Assembly (NCBI RefSeq): GCF_900101015.1
Contig: NZ_FNFZ01000006.1
Location: 62,001-126,000, forward strand
From: Sarcina sp. DSM 11001
Lineage (GTDB): Bacteria > Bacillota > Clostridia > Lachnospirales > Lachnospiraceae
Direction: 5' to 3'
DNA: 64,000 nucleotides
The notes beneath the pieces are model-generated. The model searched no databases and was not told the DNA's origin. It worked only from the letters and a program-made list of their open reading frames with translations. Below are positions 45,704 to 55,133 of the stretch, piece after piece (the first letter of the stretch is position 1; every line of letters begins with the position of its first letter). Both the position numbers and the translations under genes were made by a program.

Positions 45704-48700
45704 ATGGCTTTTACAACGTATTCCTACGAACAATTAGGCCTCAGGTCAGGTATGGAGCCATTGACTGAAAAAGAAAAAAAGATCCTGGAGGAATCCTGGG
45801 CTTCTGTGTTTGCGTCCGGGATTTTTCCCTGTATAGATGAGATGCTTTTTGCCCCTCTTTTCAGTGAGGGCAGATCCAGACGCAATGTGCCCGTCAATGT
45901 GCTTGTAGGTGCCTTGCTCCTGCAGGAACTGCGTCAGATGTCGGATGAGGATCTGGTGGAAGCGGCCATGTTCGATCTGCGGATCCGGACAGCCCTCCAT
46001 ATTACCCAGGCGGTCGGTCAGCCCTTCAGCCTGCGGACGATCCAGAGGTTCCGCACCCGCCTGAAACGTTATCGGGAAAAAACCGGCGAGGACCTGCTGG
46101 CAGAATGCCTGACCGGCATCAGCGGGAGTCTGTCTGCCTATATCCGCAGATTCGGAAAACACACACCTTATTATTCACTGACTGAGTTCTCCGGTCCTGT
46201 CCGTAAGGACGGCGCACTGGAAAACAGCGCGCAGGGAAATGGTGTGCAGGACAGCGAAACCGGCGGGGGGACTCCTGCGCAGGCAGACGCCAGAGACGTC
46301 AGGGGCTGGAAACCCGGGCAGACGGCCCCGGCTCTGATCGCCGCGCTGAGGGCAGGGATGGAGCGGATCTCCTGTTTTGATCCCGCTGTTATCGCGGATC
46401 CGGAGATCTTTGAGCAAAACCGCCTCCCGGCCCACTCGGACCATGTGTTTTTCGCGGATGAAAAGGAGCTTGCGGCAGGCGCGGATGAACCGGCCGGCAC
46501 AGCGGTTCCTTCCGCGCTGCGCCTTTCCCTGAACGGCCTCTGGAAATTTTCCTATGCGGAGAGGCCCCAGGATGCCCCCCGGGGGTTTGAGGATGTCTCT
46601 TTTGACTGCCGGGAGTGGGCGGACATCAGGGTCCCCGCCCATATCCAGATGGAAGGCTATGATGTGCCCGCCTATATCAATTATCAGTATCCCTGGGACG
46701 GGCGCGAGGACATTGTGCCCGGAGAGATTCCGGCGCATTTTAATCCCACTGCGTCCTATGTGAAGTATTTTTCTCTCCCCGAAAAAATGAAGGGATATGT
46801 GGCGGGAGGGAGCCCTCTGTGCATCTCCTTCCAGGGCGTGGAGAGCGGCTTTGCCCTTTGGTGCAATGGAAACTATGTCGGCTACAGCGAAGACAGCTTC
46901 AGCCCTTCAGAATTTGACCTGACTCCCTTTGTCGACGTCAATGGGGAAAACAAGCTCGCCGTGCGCGTCTTTAAGTGGACGGCTTCGAGCTGGCTGGAGA
47001 GCCAGGATTTCTTCCGCTTCTCCGGGATCTTCCGGGATGTCTGGCTCTATACCCTGCCTCAGGCACATCTGTATGACCTTCGGATCCGGCCGCTGACCGA
47101 CGAGACCCTGACGGAGGGAACTCTGGAGATCGGGGCGCAGATAAGGCTGTACGGGGAGGCGCTCCGGGTGCACAGGGCGCACTCTGCCTGCCGCGCACAA
47201 AAAAGAGATCAAAAAGAAAATCAAAAAGATAATCAAAAAGAAAAAGAACAGCCCTCTGCAGAACAGCCGTCCGCCCGCCTGCTCATGGCCTATAGTCTGG
47301 CCTTAGAAGGCAGTGTGGTGCTGCGCGGAGCTGTGCCGCTGCCGGACCTGCCGGATCCGGATCAGCTGCCGGGGCATATGGGTGAGAACGCAGATACAGA
47401 GGGAGGAAGCACCGGGCTCTCCCTTTCCCTTGTTGAAAAGATTGAAAAACCGGCCTTGTGGAGCGCCGAAGACCCTCAGCTTTATGACCTGACCCTGCGT
47501 CTGGTCTGTGAGGGACCGGCCGCCGGCGGGGATTCCGGTGAAGGGGCGGCTTTTCAGCAGATCCTTCTGGAGATTGTCCGCGAGAGGATCGGTTTCCGCA
47601 GATTTGAGATGAAGGACGGGCTGATGTGCCTGAACGGGAAGAGGATCGTTTTCCGCGGCGTGAACCGGCACGAATTTACCTGCGACAGCGGCAGGACTGT
47701 CCCGGCAGAGATCACCCGCCGGGACCTCATTCTGATGAAGCAGAACAATATCAACGCTGTCCGCACCTGTCATTATCCGAATGCCTCTGCCCTCTACCGC
47801 TTCTGTGATGAACTGGGGCTGTATCTGATCGCGGAAAACAACATGGAGTCCCATGCCAGCTGGGCGCCCGCTGAAGCGGGACTGCCTACTCCCGGCATTG
47901 TCCCCGGGGATGATGAGCGGTGGAGCGGGCTTCTGCTGGACCGCATCAATTCCTGCTATCAGAGAGACAAGAACCATCCCTCGATCCTGATCTGGTCCGT
48001 GGGCAACGAGTCCTTTGGAGGAACTGTGATCAGAGATATGGCAGACAGGTTCCGCGCCCTTGATCCCGACCGCCTCGTTCATTATGAGGGGATCTTCCAC
48101 GACAGGACCTGGCCCCGATCCAGCGATATGGAGAGCCAGATGTATCCTTCCGCGGAGGCAATAGAGGAGTTTCTGAAGGAGCATACGGACAAACCCTTTG
48201 TCTGCTGCGAGTACACCCACGCCATGGGCAATTCCTGCGGCGGCATGCACCGCTACACGGACCTGTCCATCAGGGAGCCCCGTTATCAGGGCGGTTTTAT
48301 CTGGGATTTTGTCGACCAGTCCATCCGCAGTACGAACCACTATGGAGAGGAATTCCAGGCTTATGGCGGAGATTTCGGCGAGAGGCCGACAGACTATGAT
48401 TTTTCCGGCAACGGGATCGTGGACGGCACCCGCCGTCCCTATGCCGGCAAGATGCAGGAGGTCAGATACAACTACCAGGCCATCCGCTTCGAAACAGGCA
48501 GGGACTGTGTCCGGATCATGAACGACAATCTGTTTACCGGAACCGAAAGCTTTGACTGTACTGTCCTTCTGGAGATTGAAGGGGAAAAGGCTGCCGAAGC
48601 AGCGCTGGAAACGGCTGTCCCGGCGCTCTCGGAAGCTGTGTATCCCCTGCCGCAGGAGATTCTGCGCAGGATCTCTGAACTGGAAGAAGGATCAGGAAAA

Positions 48701-50332
48701 CCGGCATCCACAGGAACCGGATCAGATATAGATACTGCAGACCAGGGTAGTGGAGAATCTGATACTGCGGTACCGGAATCCAAAGAAGCGAAAACTGCGG
48801 AACAGGTCGTGGATCCGGCACAGACAGACGCGGCAGAGAGCAAGGGACCGAAGGAATATGCCGTGACTGTCTCCATGCGCCTGCGCGAAGATTGTTCGTG
48901 GGCGTCAAAAGGCCACGAGATCGCGTTCGGGCAGGGAGTTTTTCTGACTGGTGAGACTGGTGAAACAACCGGGAAAAGCCCGGATAGTAATCCGGATAAG
49001 ACCCGGTTCAAAGAAGAAGCCGGTTCTCCGGAAGATGCTCAGCCCAAAGAGGATGTCAGATTCCAGGAGGATGCTCAGTCCAAGGAGGATGTCGGATTCC
49101 CGGAGGATGCTCAGTCCAAAGAGGATGCCGGATCCCCGGAGGGTATAAAGCACGACCTTGTTTTTTCCGGTACAGACTGGCAGAGGACCATGGAAGTCCG
49201 GACATCGTCCGGCAGGATCAGGGTGACTCGCGGAAGCTTTAATATCGGGATCAGGGGAGACCACTATGATGCCCTGTTTTCTCTCCTGAAGGGAGGTCTC
49301 ATTTCCTTCCGGAAAGGGGGCAATCCCTTTGCAGGTTACGGCACAGGCGGCCCTGCCCGTTTACCGGGTACAGGAAGTGGGAGATCTGCTGCCGGGATGG
49401 AGCTCTTTGAAAAAATGCCCCGTCCCTGTTTCTGGCGGGCACCCACCAGCAACGATGCGGGGAACCACATGGCTGCCGGCCACGGCGTCTGGAAGCTGGC
49501 AGAGGAATACCAGATCCCCCGCCCGGAGACCCTGCAGATTTTTACAGAGGACGATTCTGTCCTGCTGCAGATCCGATACGCCCTTCCCCTTCTTTTTTCA
49601 CACAGTGTTTCAACAGAAGCCTGTCCGTCAGTGACTGTCGGATACCGTTTCTCTGACGACGGGAAACTTACACTTTCCATGGACTGGGATCCCGCTGAGT
49701 GGAAGGATATTGACGGGAATCTCATCGGCCGGGATCCTGCACAACCCGCAGCCGGGCTGCCTTCCATGCCTCTTTTTGGTTTCTCCTTCTGCCTCAATGC
49801 GGATCTGGACCGCTTTACCTATTATGGGAAGGGGCCGGCTGAGAATTACTCGGACCGGAACCGGGGCGCAAGATTGGGGATTTTTGAAAGCTCAGTGCGG
49901 GATAATATGTCCCCTTATCTCGTGCCTCAGGAGTGTGGAAACCGGACCGGCGTGCGCTGGGCGGAGGTGACAGATCGCTTCGGGCGGGGACTTCGCTTTT
50001 CAGCAGGCAAAGCACAGGGACTTAAAGAGACGGAAACCGTTTCCCGTCCCGGCATGGAGAATATTGATAAGGAGTCTGCCGTCGCGGGAGCTGTGGGGGC
50101 TTACAGGGAGCATCCCTGTATGGAGTTCTCAGCGCTGCCCTATACACCGCAGGAACTGGAAAACGCCGGCCACAGCTATGAACTTCCTCCTGTACATTAC
50201 ACACATGTGCGCTGCTGTCTGATGCAGATGGGAGTCGGAGGAGACGACAGCTGGGGAGCCCCGACCCTTCCGCAGTATTGCCTGCCGGCCGACAGGCCCC
50301 TGCACTTTGAGGTTGTGGCAGAGGGAATATAA
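45704..50332 (+). CDS. lacZ: Transposase N-terminal domain-GH2 beta-galactosidase fusion
   Basis: 1542 residues in one uninterrupted frame. Residues 1-150 match the N-terminal DUF772-type domain of IS1182/IS5-like transposases (PVNVLVGALLLQELRQMSDED, FDLRIRTALH, SLRTIQRFRTRL). After a linker, the beta-galactosidase begins near residue 231 (DPEIFEQNRLPAHSDHVFF) and includes the GH2 core with acid/base Glu near 769 (WSVGNESFGG) and nucleophile Glu near 836 (CCEYTHAMGN). C-terminal domain ends normally. Three low-complexity inserts are present: Lys/Gln-rich (about 505-525), acidic (about 1000-1045), and a 12-residue EDAQSKEDVGFP repeat (about 1105-1148). Intracellular; hydrolyses lactose-like beta-galactosides. 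GAGAGAGGGAGAAC precedes ATG 45704. Confidence 0.88.
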   Translation: MAFTTYSYEQLGLRSGMEPLTEKEKKILEESWASVFASGIFPCIDEMLFAPLFSEGRSRRNVPVNVLVGALLLQELRQMSDEDLVEAAMFDLRIRTALHITQAVGQPFSLRTIQRFRTRLKRYREKTGEDLLAECLTGISGSLSAYIRRFGKHTPYYSLTEFSGPVRKDGALENSAQGNGVQDSETGGGTPAQADARDVRGWKPGQTAPALIAALRAGMERISCFDPAVIADPEIFEQNRLPAHSDHVFFADEKELAAGADEPAGTAVPSALRLSLNGLWKFSYAERPQDAPRGFEDVSFDCREWADIRVPAHIQMEGYDVPAYINYQYPWDGREDIVPGEIPAHFNPTASYVKYFSLPEKMKGYVAGGSPLCISFQGVESGFALWCNGNYVGYSEDSFSPSEFDLTPFVDVNGENKLAVRVFKWTASSWLESQDFFRFSGIFRDVWLYTLPQAHLYDLRIRPLTDETLTEGTLEIGAQIRLYGEALRVHRAHSACRAQKRDQKENQKDNQKEKEQPSAEQPSARLLMAYSLALEGSVVLRGAVPLPDLPDPDQLPGHMGENADTEGGSTGLSLSLVEKIEKPALWSAEDPQLYDLTLRLVCEGPAAGGDSGEGAAFQQILLEIVRERIGFRRFEMKDGLMCLNGKRIVFRGVNRHEFTCDSGRTVPAEITRRDLILMKQNNINAVRTCHYPNASALYRFCDELGLYLIAENNMESHASWAPAEAGLPTPGIVPGDDERWSGLLLDRINSCYQRDKNHPSILIWSVGNESFGGTVIRDMADRFRALDPDRLVHYEGIFHDRTWPRSSDMESQMYPSAEAIEEFLKEHTDKPFVCCEYTHAMGNSCGGMHRYTDLSIREPRYQGGFIWDFVDQSIRSTNHYGEEFQAYGGDFGERPTDYDFSGNGIVDGTRRPYAGKMQEVRYNYQAIRFETGRDCVRIMNDNLFTGTESFDCTVLLEIEGEKAAEAALETAVPALSEAVYPLPQEILRRISELEEGSGKPASTGTGSDIDTADQGSGESDTAVPESKEAKTAEQVVDPAQTDAAESKGPKEYAVTVSMRLREDCSWASKGHEIAFGQGVFLTGETGETTGKSPDSNPDKTRFKEEAGSPEDAQPKEDVRFQEDAQSKEDVGFPEDAQSKEDAGSPEGIKHDLVFSGTDWQRTMEVRTSSGRIRVTRGSFNIGIRGDHYDALFSLLKGGLISFRKGGNPFAGYGTGGPARLPGTGSGRSAAGMELFEKMPRPCFWRAPTSNDAGNHMAAGHGVWKLAEEYQIPRPETLQIFTEDDSVLLQIRYALPLLFSHSVSTEACPSVTVGYRFSDDGKLTLSMDWDPAEWKDIDGNLIGRDPAQPAAGLPSMPLFGFSFCLNADLDRFTYYGKGPAENYSDRNRGARLGIFESSVRDNMSPYLVPQECGNRTGVRWAEVTDRFGRGLRFSAGKAQGLKETETVSRPGMENIDKESAVAGAVGAYREHPCMEFSALPYTPQELENAGHSYELPPVHYTHVRCCLMQMGVGGDDSWGAPTLPQYCLPADRPLHFEVVAEGI
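49022..49145 (+). repeat. 36-bp in-frame repeat inside lacZ
   Basis: About 3.5 copies of a 12-residue unit (P/Q-E-D-A-Q-x-K-E-D-V/A-x-F/S) inserted in a linker of the beta-galactosidase. Confidence 0.88.
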
Positions 50333-50408
50333 TGTCCTTCTTTGTCGGTCTTTAATGATTTCTGAGAAGAACGACAGAATTTTTACAAATACCAGGAGAA
50401 AAAAGTTT

Positions 50409-50915
50409 ATGAAGGAACAGGAAAACACGACAGCCGCCGCTCAGACGATCGCGCTGGGCGCACTGATCGCCGCAATCTATGTTGTGCTTACAATGATCTT
50501 TGCGCCGATCTCCTTTGGCCCCATACAGGTCCGGATCGCGGAGTCGCTGACGGCCTTTCTCATGTTCACACCGGCAGCTGTCCCCGGGCTGTTTGTCGGA
50601 TGTCTGATTGCGAATATTCTGGGCGGAGCAGTCCTTCCAGACGTTATTTTCGGGAGTCTTGCCACCTTGATCGGGGCGGTGCTCGGCCGGAAGCTCTTTG
50701 ACAAACGCTGGTTGTTCCCGATCCCGATGGTCCTTTCCAATGCACTCATCATCCCCTTTGTACTCAGGTACGGCTACGCAGTAGAGATTCCGATCCCCCT
50801 GATGATGGTATACATAGCCGGAGGAGAAATCGTCGGATGTTATATTCTGGGGGAAATACTGGTCTCTGTGCTGCTTAAATATGGAAAGCGTATTGTAAGA
50901 AGCGGTGATGAATAA
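50409..50915 (+). CDS. QueT-type transporter (ECF substrate-binding membrane protein)
   Basis: 168-residue membrane protein with five to six segments. Opening TIALGALIAAIYVVLTMIFAPISFGPIQVRIAESL matches the QueT group, S-components proposed to import queuosine precursors such as preQ1. AGGAG precedes ATG 50409; an in-frame upstream start at 50307 would overlap lacZ. I see no preQ1 riboswitch in the 77 bp before it, and no ECF ATPases in the window, so it would use a shared energy module. Confidence 0.87.
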   Translation: MKEQENTTAAAQTIALGALIAAIYVVLTMIFAPISFGPIQVRIAESLTAFLMFTPAAVPGLFVGCLIANILGGAVLPDVIFGSLATLIGAVLGRKLFDKRWLFPIPMVLSNALIIPFVLRYGYAVEIPIPLMMVYIAGGEIVGCYILGEILVSVLLKYGKRIVRSGDE

Positions 50916-51015
50916 ACAGAGCTTTCCTGTGGCTTTCCCGTGACTCTATTACAGCCGCGTGGAATTCACTATTCAAAAGAATATTAGGTCAAAAGGATAT
51001 TAGGAGAATATTGTT

Positions 51016-51489
51016 ATGGAGACAGTAGTTCTGAACAACGAAATGCAGCTGTCTTATCCCGACGGCTTTCATGTCATGAGCGAAGAGGAACTGAGCAAAA
51101 TGACCTTTTACGGTGAAGCGCCCGGCTGGTGCATTTCTGACCCTGAAAGGCATATTGACCTTTCTGTCTCATGGAAAAAGACGAACGGACTGTTTGCGAA
51201 GATCCTGAACACCCGGGAGATCGCCAAAAATATGGAGGCCCAGATCAGAAAGCCCATGGGACAATATGGGTACCGGCTGGACAGCTTTCTTGAAAAAGAG
51301 CTCGGAGGCAGAAGAGCGGACGGTTATCTGTACGCTTATGAAGTGCAGGGGACAGGAATGGCAGGAGAGTCCCTGTACCTCAAAAACAGAAATACCTTTT
51401 ATTATATTCACTGCTATTTCAGGGACGCCCTCAGGGACGCCAGCCTGCCCGTCCTGGACGAGATCTTCGGAACCGTGAACTGGAAATAG
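51016..51489 (+). CDS. Conserved hypothetical protein
   Basis: 157 residues, soluble, mixed alpha/beta, no family recognised. Visible features: LSYPDGFHVMSEEELSKM near the start, a Trp/Lys-rich loop (DLSVSWKKTNG), and repeated Tyr/aromatic positions toward the C-terminus (FYYIHCYFRDALRD). Its size and form resemble small clostridial proteins that bind or modulate partners, but nothing specific can be claimed. TAGGAGAATATTGTT precedes ATG 51016. Downstream is a small winged-helix protein, 59 bp away, possibly the same transcript. Confidence 0.7.
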   Translation: METVVLNNEMQLSYPDGFHVMSEEELSKMTFYGEAPGWCISDPERHIDLSVSWKKTNGLFAKILNTREIAKNMEAQIRKPMGQYGYRLDSFLEKELGGRRADGYLYAYEVQGTGMAGESLYLKNRNTFYYIHCYFRDALRDASLPVLDEIFGTVNWK

Positions 51490-51548
51490 GAGAGAGTCCT
51501 GCACAAGGACCAAAACCTTTTTAACATTTTTATTAAAGGAGGATGAAC

Positions 51549-51731
51549 ATGAACGAGAAAGAAATCATTCTGGAAGCAATGAAAAAAGCGGGAGAGCCCC
51601 TGAATGCAGGAAAGGTCGCGGAGCTGACCGGTCTTGACCGGAAGGTTGTTGACAAGGCTTTTGCTGCCATGAAGAAGGAAGGCTCCATCGTATCACCCGT
51701 CCGCTGCAAATGGGAACCTGCTGAAAAGTAA
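51549..51731 (+). CDS. Small winged-helix DNA-binding protein
   Basis: 60 residues, one helix-turn-helix: EIILEAMKKAGEPLNAGKVAELTGLDRKVVDKAFAAMKKEGSIVSP, ending in a short strand (wing). Resembles MarR/ArsR-type mini regulators. Start ATG 51549 has AAAGGAGG six bases before it; the ATG at 51543 abuts that site and is unlikely. Target and ligand unknown. Confidence 0.82.
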   Translation: MNEKEIILEAMKKAGEPLNAGKVAELTGLDRKVVDKAFAAMKKEGSIVSPVRCKWEPAEK

Positions 51732-51740
51732 TGGTTCAGA

Positions 51741-51772
51741 GAGGGCTGCTGATGACAGAATCAGCAGCCCTC
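51741..51772 (+). terminator. Terminator after the winged-helix gene
   Basis: GAGGGCTGCTGAT and ATCAGCAGCCCTC form a perfect 13-bp stem with a 6-base loop, then GTTTAC. Confidence 0.85.
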
Positions 51773-51900
51773 GTTTACAGCTGCCAGGTATTTTTACAAA
51801 CTCTGAATATAGGCCGCACTGAATAAAAAGAAAAAAATAAGAAGGAATAAAAAAGGCTTAATTCAGAGCCTGTACGTATGGCAGCGGGAGGATAGAGCAA

Positions 51901-52491
51901 ATGGACAGATATATACTTGCATCGCAGTCTCCAAGGAGAAGGGAGCTTCTGCATATGGTGCTCAGTGAATACGAGGTGATCCCTGCCCGGGGAGAAGAGA
52001 CTGTCAACAGTACGGATCCTGCGGAGGCAGTGAAGGAGCTCTCTTTTCAGAAGGCAATGGAGGTGTCCCGCATAGTAAAGCCGTGCGAGGGGGATCGAAT
52101 CATTGTCATCGGCGCGGATACTGTCGTCGCGGCGGATGGAAGGATCCTCGGGAAACCGGCTGACCGGGCGGACGCGGCGCGCATGATCGGACTGCTGCAG
52201 GGCAGGGAGCACCATGTGTATACCGGCGTGACCGTGTGCTGCGTACAGCAGTCAAAAGACATCCGCCATTTTTCCTTTTATGAAGAGACGGCTGTCGATG
52301 TCTATCCCATGAACCGGGGGGAGATCGAAGGGTATATCTCCCTGCAGGAGCCTTACGACAAAGCGGGAGCCTATGGAATCCAGGGCGCCTTTTCAGTTTT
52401 TATCCGCGGGATCCGCGGAGATTATAATAATGTCGTCGGACTGCCTGTCGCGAGAATGTACCATGAGATGGCTTCACGGGGGCTGTTGTAA
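51901..52491 (+). CDS. maf: Maf family nucleoside triphosphate pyrophosphatase
   Basis: Hydrolyses dTTP/UTP or modified nucleotides; involved in septum-related phenotypes in Bacillus. 196 residues with the family marks: ASQSPRRRELL at the N-terminus, VIGADTVVAADGRILGKP, GREHHVYTGVTV and YDKAGAYGIQGAFSVFI. Start ATG 51901 follows GGGAGGATAGAGCAA. Specificity (dTTP/UTP against m7GTP) is best matched to the YhdE-type by the QGAF segment. Confidence 0.92.
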   Translation: MDRYILASQSPRRRELLHMVLSEYEVIPARGEETVNSTDPAEAVKELSFQKAMEVSRIVKPCEGDRIIVIGADTVVAADGRILGKPADRADAARMIGLLQGREHHVYTGVTVCCVQQSKDIRHFSFYEETAVDVYPMNRGEIEGYISLQEPYDKAGAYGIQGAFSVFIRGIRGDYNNVVGLPVARMYHEMASRGLL

Positions 52492-52547
52492 GAACTTTCA
52501 GGATCACTGATTGACCGGCCTTAACATAACCTTCACAAAAAAAGAAG

Positions 52548-52617
52548 AAAAGGGGCTGTTGCATTAGCAGAAAAGCATATCAAACGATACTTTTCTCTTA
52601 ATGCACCAGCCCTTTTT
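52548..52617. terminator. Bidirectional terminator between maf and the TtcA-like gene
   Basis: AAAAGGGGCTGTTGCATTA pairs with TAATGCACCAGCCCTTTTT, with an inner AGAAAAG/CTTTTCT stem. Confidence 0.85.
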
Positions 52618-52620
52618 GCT

Positions 52621-52710
52621 GATCTCAATAGTCCTCAAGGAAAGTGTTTCCCTGACTGTCACATCCTGCAGAACGTATCAGATCTCAATAGTCCTCAAGG
52701 AAAGTGTGTT
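52621..52710. repeat. 60-bp-spaced duplication of the TtcA-like gene 3' end
   Basis: GATCTCAATAGTCCTCAAGG followed by AAAGTGTTT occurs at 52621 and again at 52681, where it codes for the last residues and stop. The outer copy is untranslated. Confidence 0.88.
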
Positions 52711-53548
52711 TTTCCCCGTGGATCTTGTAGCCGAGAACTTTGTTGAGGACGACATTTTCCGTGGCGCGGAAGAGGTTGGCCTCGACCTGGGGAATGGTTT
52801 CCGAGAGTTCGGCGATGAGTTTTTTTGTCTCCAGACGTTTGGAGGCGGAGGGCTCGTGACAGTCGAACCCTTTTTCCTTCTCCAGCATTTCCGTGAAGCG
52901 GCAGGCGCACTGCAGGAACCGCAGTCCGTTGTCGTCGCGCCAGCGGCAGATGTCTTTTTCGCGGATGAGATACATGGGACGGATGAGTTCCATTCCCTCG
53001 AAATTTGTGCTCCTGAGTTTGGGCAGCATAGCCTGATACTGGCCGGAGTAGAGCATGCCCATGAGGATGGTCTCGATGGCGTCGTCAAAGTGGTGGCCCA
53101 GGGCGATCTTGTTGCAGCCATGCTCCTTCGCGAAGCGGTAGAGATAGCCGCGGCGCATGCGGGCGCAGAGATAGCAGGGGGATTTTTCGATAGTGGAAAC
53201 GGCGTCAAAGATATTGGTGCTGCAGAATTCGATCGGGATTCCCAGGAGCCCGGCATTGGACTCGATCAGTGACCGGTTCGCAGGCAGATAGCCCGGGTCC
53301 ATGCATAGAAAGACGAGCTCAAACGGGAACTTGTTGTGCCGTTTGAGCTCCTGGAAAAGCTTGGCCATGAGCATGGAATCCTTACCGCCTGAAATACAGA
53401 CGGCAATGCGGTCGTTCTCACTTACCAGTTCATACCGGACGACCGCTTTTTCAAAGCGGCCGACCAGGTCATGTTTGTATTTCTTGCGCAGTTTTTTTTC
53501 TATCTCATCTCTGCGCTCCTGAAGATCTTCTGAATAAGTTATTTCCAT
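52685..53548 (-). CDS. TtcA-family tRNA thiolation/ATP-binding protein
   Basis: PP-loop ATPase of 287 residues, related to tRNA 2-thiocytidine and lysidine-type enzymes. P-loop ISGGKDSM near residue 50, CYLCARMRRGYLY with the CxxC of the TtcA iron-sulfur site, LGHHFDDAIETILM, and a later CACRFTE. Probably modifies tRNA position 32, but the two clostridial TtcA-like types are not distinguished by sequence alone. ATG 53548 is taken as start because an upstream in-frame start at 53758 overlaps pyrI. Downstream of pyrI, probably co-transcribed. Confidence 0.85.
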   Translation of the reverse strand: MEITYSEDLQERRDEIEKKLRKKYKHDLVGRFEKAVVRYELVSENDRIAVCISGGKDSMLMAKLFQELKRHNKFPFELVFLCMDPGYLPANRSLIESNAGLLGIPIEFCSTNIFDAVSTIEKSPCYLCARMRRGYLYRFAKEHGCNKIALGHHFDDAIETILMGMLYSGQYQAMLPKLRSTNFEGMELIRPMYLIREKDICRWRDDNGLRFLQCACRFTEMLEKEKGFDCHEPSASKRLETKKLIAELSETIPQVEANLFRATENVVLNKVLGYKIHGEKHTFLEDY

Positions 53549-53585
53549 GTTTCTCTGTTCAAAGTTCAAAGAGGATATTTCCTGA

Positions 53586-54026
53586 TCACCAGTCACTTTC
53601 CTGCTCGGTGTATTTTTCATCGCAGTATTCACAGCGATAGATCTTGCGCCGGGAATCGGCCAGGTAGAACATGTGCTGGATCCCCTGTTCGATCGTCGTA
53701 ATGCAGCGGGGATTGTTGCATTTGATGACATTTTTGATCTCTTTGGGGAGAGGGACACGCTTTTTTTCGATCAGTTCGCCGTCTTTAATGATATTGACGG
53801 TGATGTCAGGATCAATGAAGGCAATGACATCGAGATTAATACTGTCTGCATCGGTTTCGATCTTGACAATGTCTTTTTTTCCCATGGCATTGCTGCGGGC
53901 GTTTTTGATGATCGCAACAGGGCATTCCATTTTGCTCAGTTCCATGTGATGGTAAATGGACATGCCTCTCCCGGCATGGATGTGGTCAAGCACGATGCCG
54001 TTTTCAATTTTTCCTACATTCAGCAT
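53586..54026 (-). CDS. pyrI: Aspartate carbamoyltransferase regulatory subunit
   Basis: Binds CTP/ATP and controls PyrB. 146 residues. The C-terminal zinc site is complete: CNNPRCITTIEQ and CEYCDEKY. Encoded 159 bp after pyrB on the minus strand; AGGAGGTCTATGAT precedes ATG 54026. Presence of PyrI implies the E. coli-type c6r6 holoenzyme rather than the PyrB-only form. Confidence 0.96.
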   Translation of the reverse strand: MLNVGKIENGIVLDHIHAGRGMSIYHHMELSKMECPVAIIKNARSNAMGKKDIVKIETDADSINLDVIAFIDPDITVNIIKDGELIEKKRVPLPKEIKNVIKCNNPRCITTIEQGIQHMFYLADSRRKIYRCEYCDEKYTEQESDW

Positions 54027-54185
54027 ATCATAGACCTCCTGTGATTAGGACTTGCCGCAGTATCGTAGATTTATTCCGAGATTTATTCATAACAAAGCAG
54101 GTTATAACAATGCATCGTACAGCTGCTCATTGCAATGAAGCAGTTTAGAACATATTGCAATTGCGGAGCTTCAATCTTTGCGGGC

Positions 54186-55133
54186 TTAATCATTGTCGCA
54201 GGTCGTCGTGCCGTCCTCATTGACATGGATCCCGAGAAGGGTGAGGATGAGGGCCATGCGGACATAAACTCCGTACTGGACCTGGCGGAAATAAGCGGCC
54301 CGGGGATCATCGTCTACTTTGACAGAGATCTCGTTGACGCGGGGGAGGGGATGCAGGACGAACATGTCGTTCTTTGCCTTGCGCATGATCCTGGGGGTCA
54401 GAATGTAAAAATCTTTCAGGCGGACATAGTCTTCTTCGTTAAAAAAGCGCTCTCTCTGCACGCGGGTCATGTACAGGATATCGAGACGGCCGATGACATC
54501 GTCCAGCTTGATGAATTCCTCGTACTGGATCCCCTTTTCATCGAGCATATCGGTGACATAATCGGGTACACGCAGTTCGTCCGGGGAGATAAAGATAAAG
54601 CGGATATCCTGGTAACGGGACATGGCGAAGATCAGCGAGTGGACAGTGCGGCCGAATTTCAGGTCGCCGCAGAGGCCGATCGTCATGTTGTTGAGCCTTC
54701 CCGTGAGGGAACGGATGGTGAGCATGTCCGTCAGGGTCTGGGTGGGATGCTGGTGGCCGCCGTCCCCGCAGTTGATGATCGGGATCCGTGAGAACTGTTT
54801 GGCTACCATGGCGGCGCCTTCCTTGGGATGGCGGATGGCGGCGATATCCGCGAAGCAGGAGATGGTGCGGATAGTGTCCGCAACGCTCTCTCCCTTGGAG
54901 ACAGAGGAACTGTTGGCATCGGAGAAGCCCATCGTGGAACCGCCCAGATTCAGCATGGCGGTCTCAGTGGAAAGCCGCGTGCGGGTGGAAGGCTCGTAGA
55001 AGAGTGTTGCGAGCTTTTTGCCCCGGCAGGCGTTCGCGTACTTGGGTCGGTTCGCCTCAATGTCGGCCGCGAGGTCAAAAAGCCGGTCCAGTTCTGCAGT
55101 GGAAAAGTCAGTTGGTGACAGAATGTGGCGCAT
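54186..55133 (-). CDS. pyrB: Aspartate carbamoyltransferase catalytic subunit
   Basis: Second step of pyrimidine synthesis: carbamoyl phosphate plus aspartate gives N-carbamoyl-aspartate. 315 residues from ATG 55133 (GGAAAGGATCGACT upstream; an in-frame start at 55187 is not preferred). Carbamoyl-phosphate motif [21 protein letters not shown] and [19 protein letters not shown] are intact. Transcribed with pyrI. No PyrR-type attenuator recognised upstream. Confidence 0.96.
   Translation of the reverse strand: MRHILSPTDFSTAELDRLFDLAADIEANRPKYANACRGKKLATLFYEPSTRTRLSTETAMLNLGGSTMGFSDANSSSVSKGESVADTIRTISCFADIAAIRHPKEGAAMVAKQFSRIPIINCGDGGHQHPTQTLTDMLTIRSLTGRLNNMTIGLCGDLKFGRTVHSLIFAMSRYQDIRFIFISPDELRVPDYVTDMLDEKGIQYEEFIKLDDVIGRLDILYMTRVQRERFFNEEDYVRLKDFYILTPRIMRKAKNDMFVLHPLPRVNEISVKVDDDPRAAYFRQVQYGVYVRMALILTLLGIHVNEDGTTTCDND

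Noticed and set aside
50333-50408. preQ1 riboswitch before the QueT-like gene
   Set aside because: The 76-bp gap lacks the CTA-loop and A-rich tail of preQ1-I.
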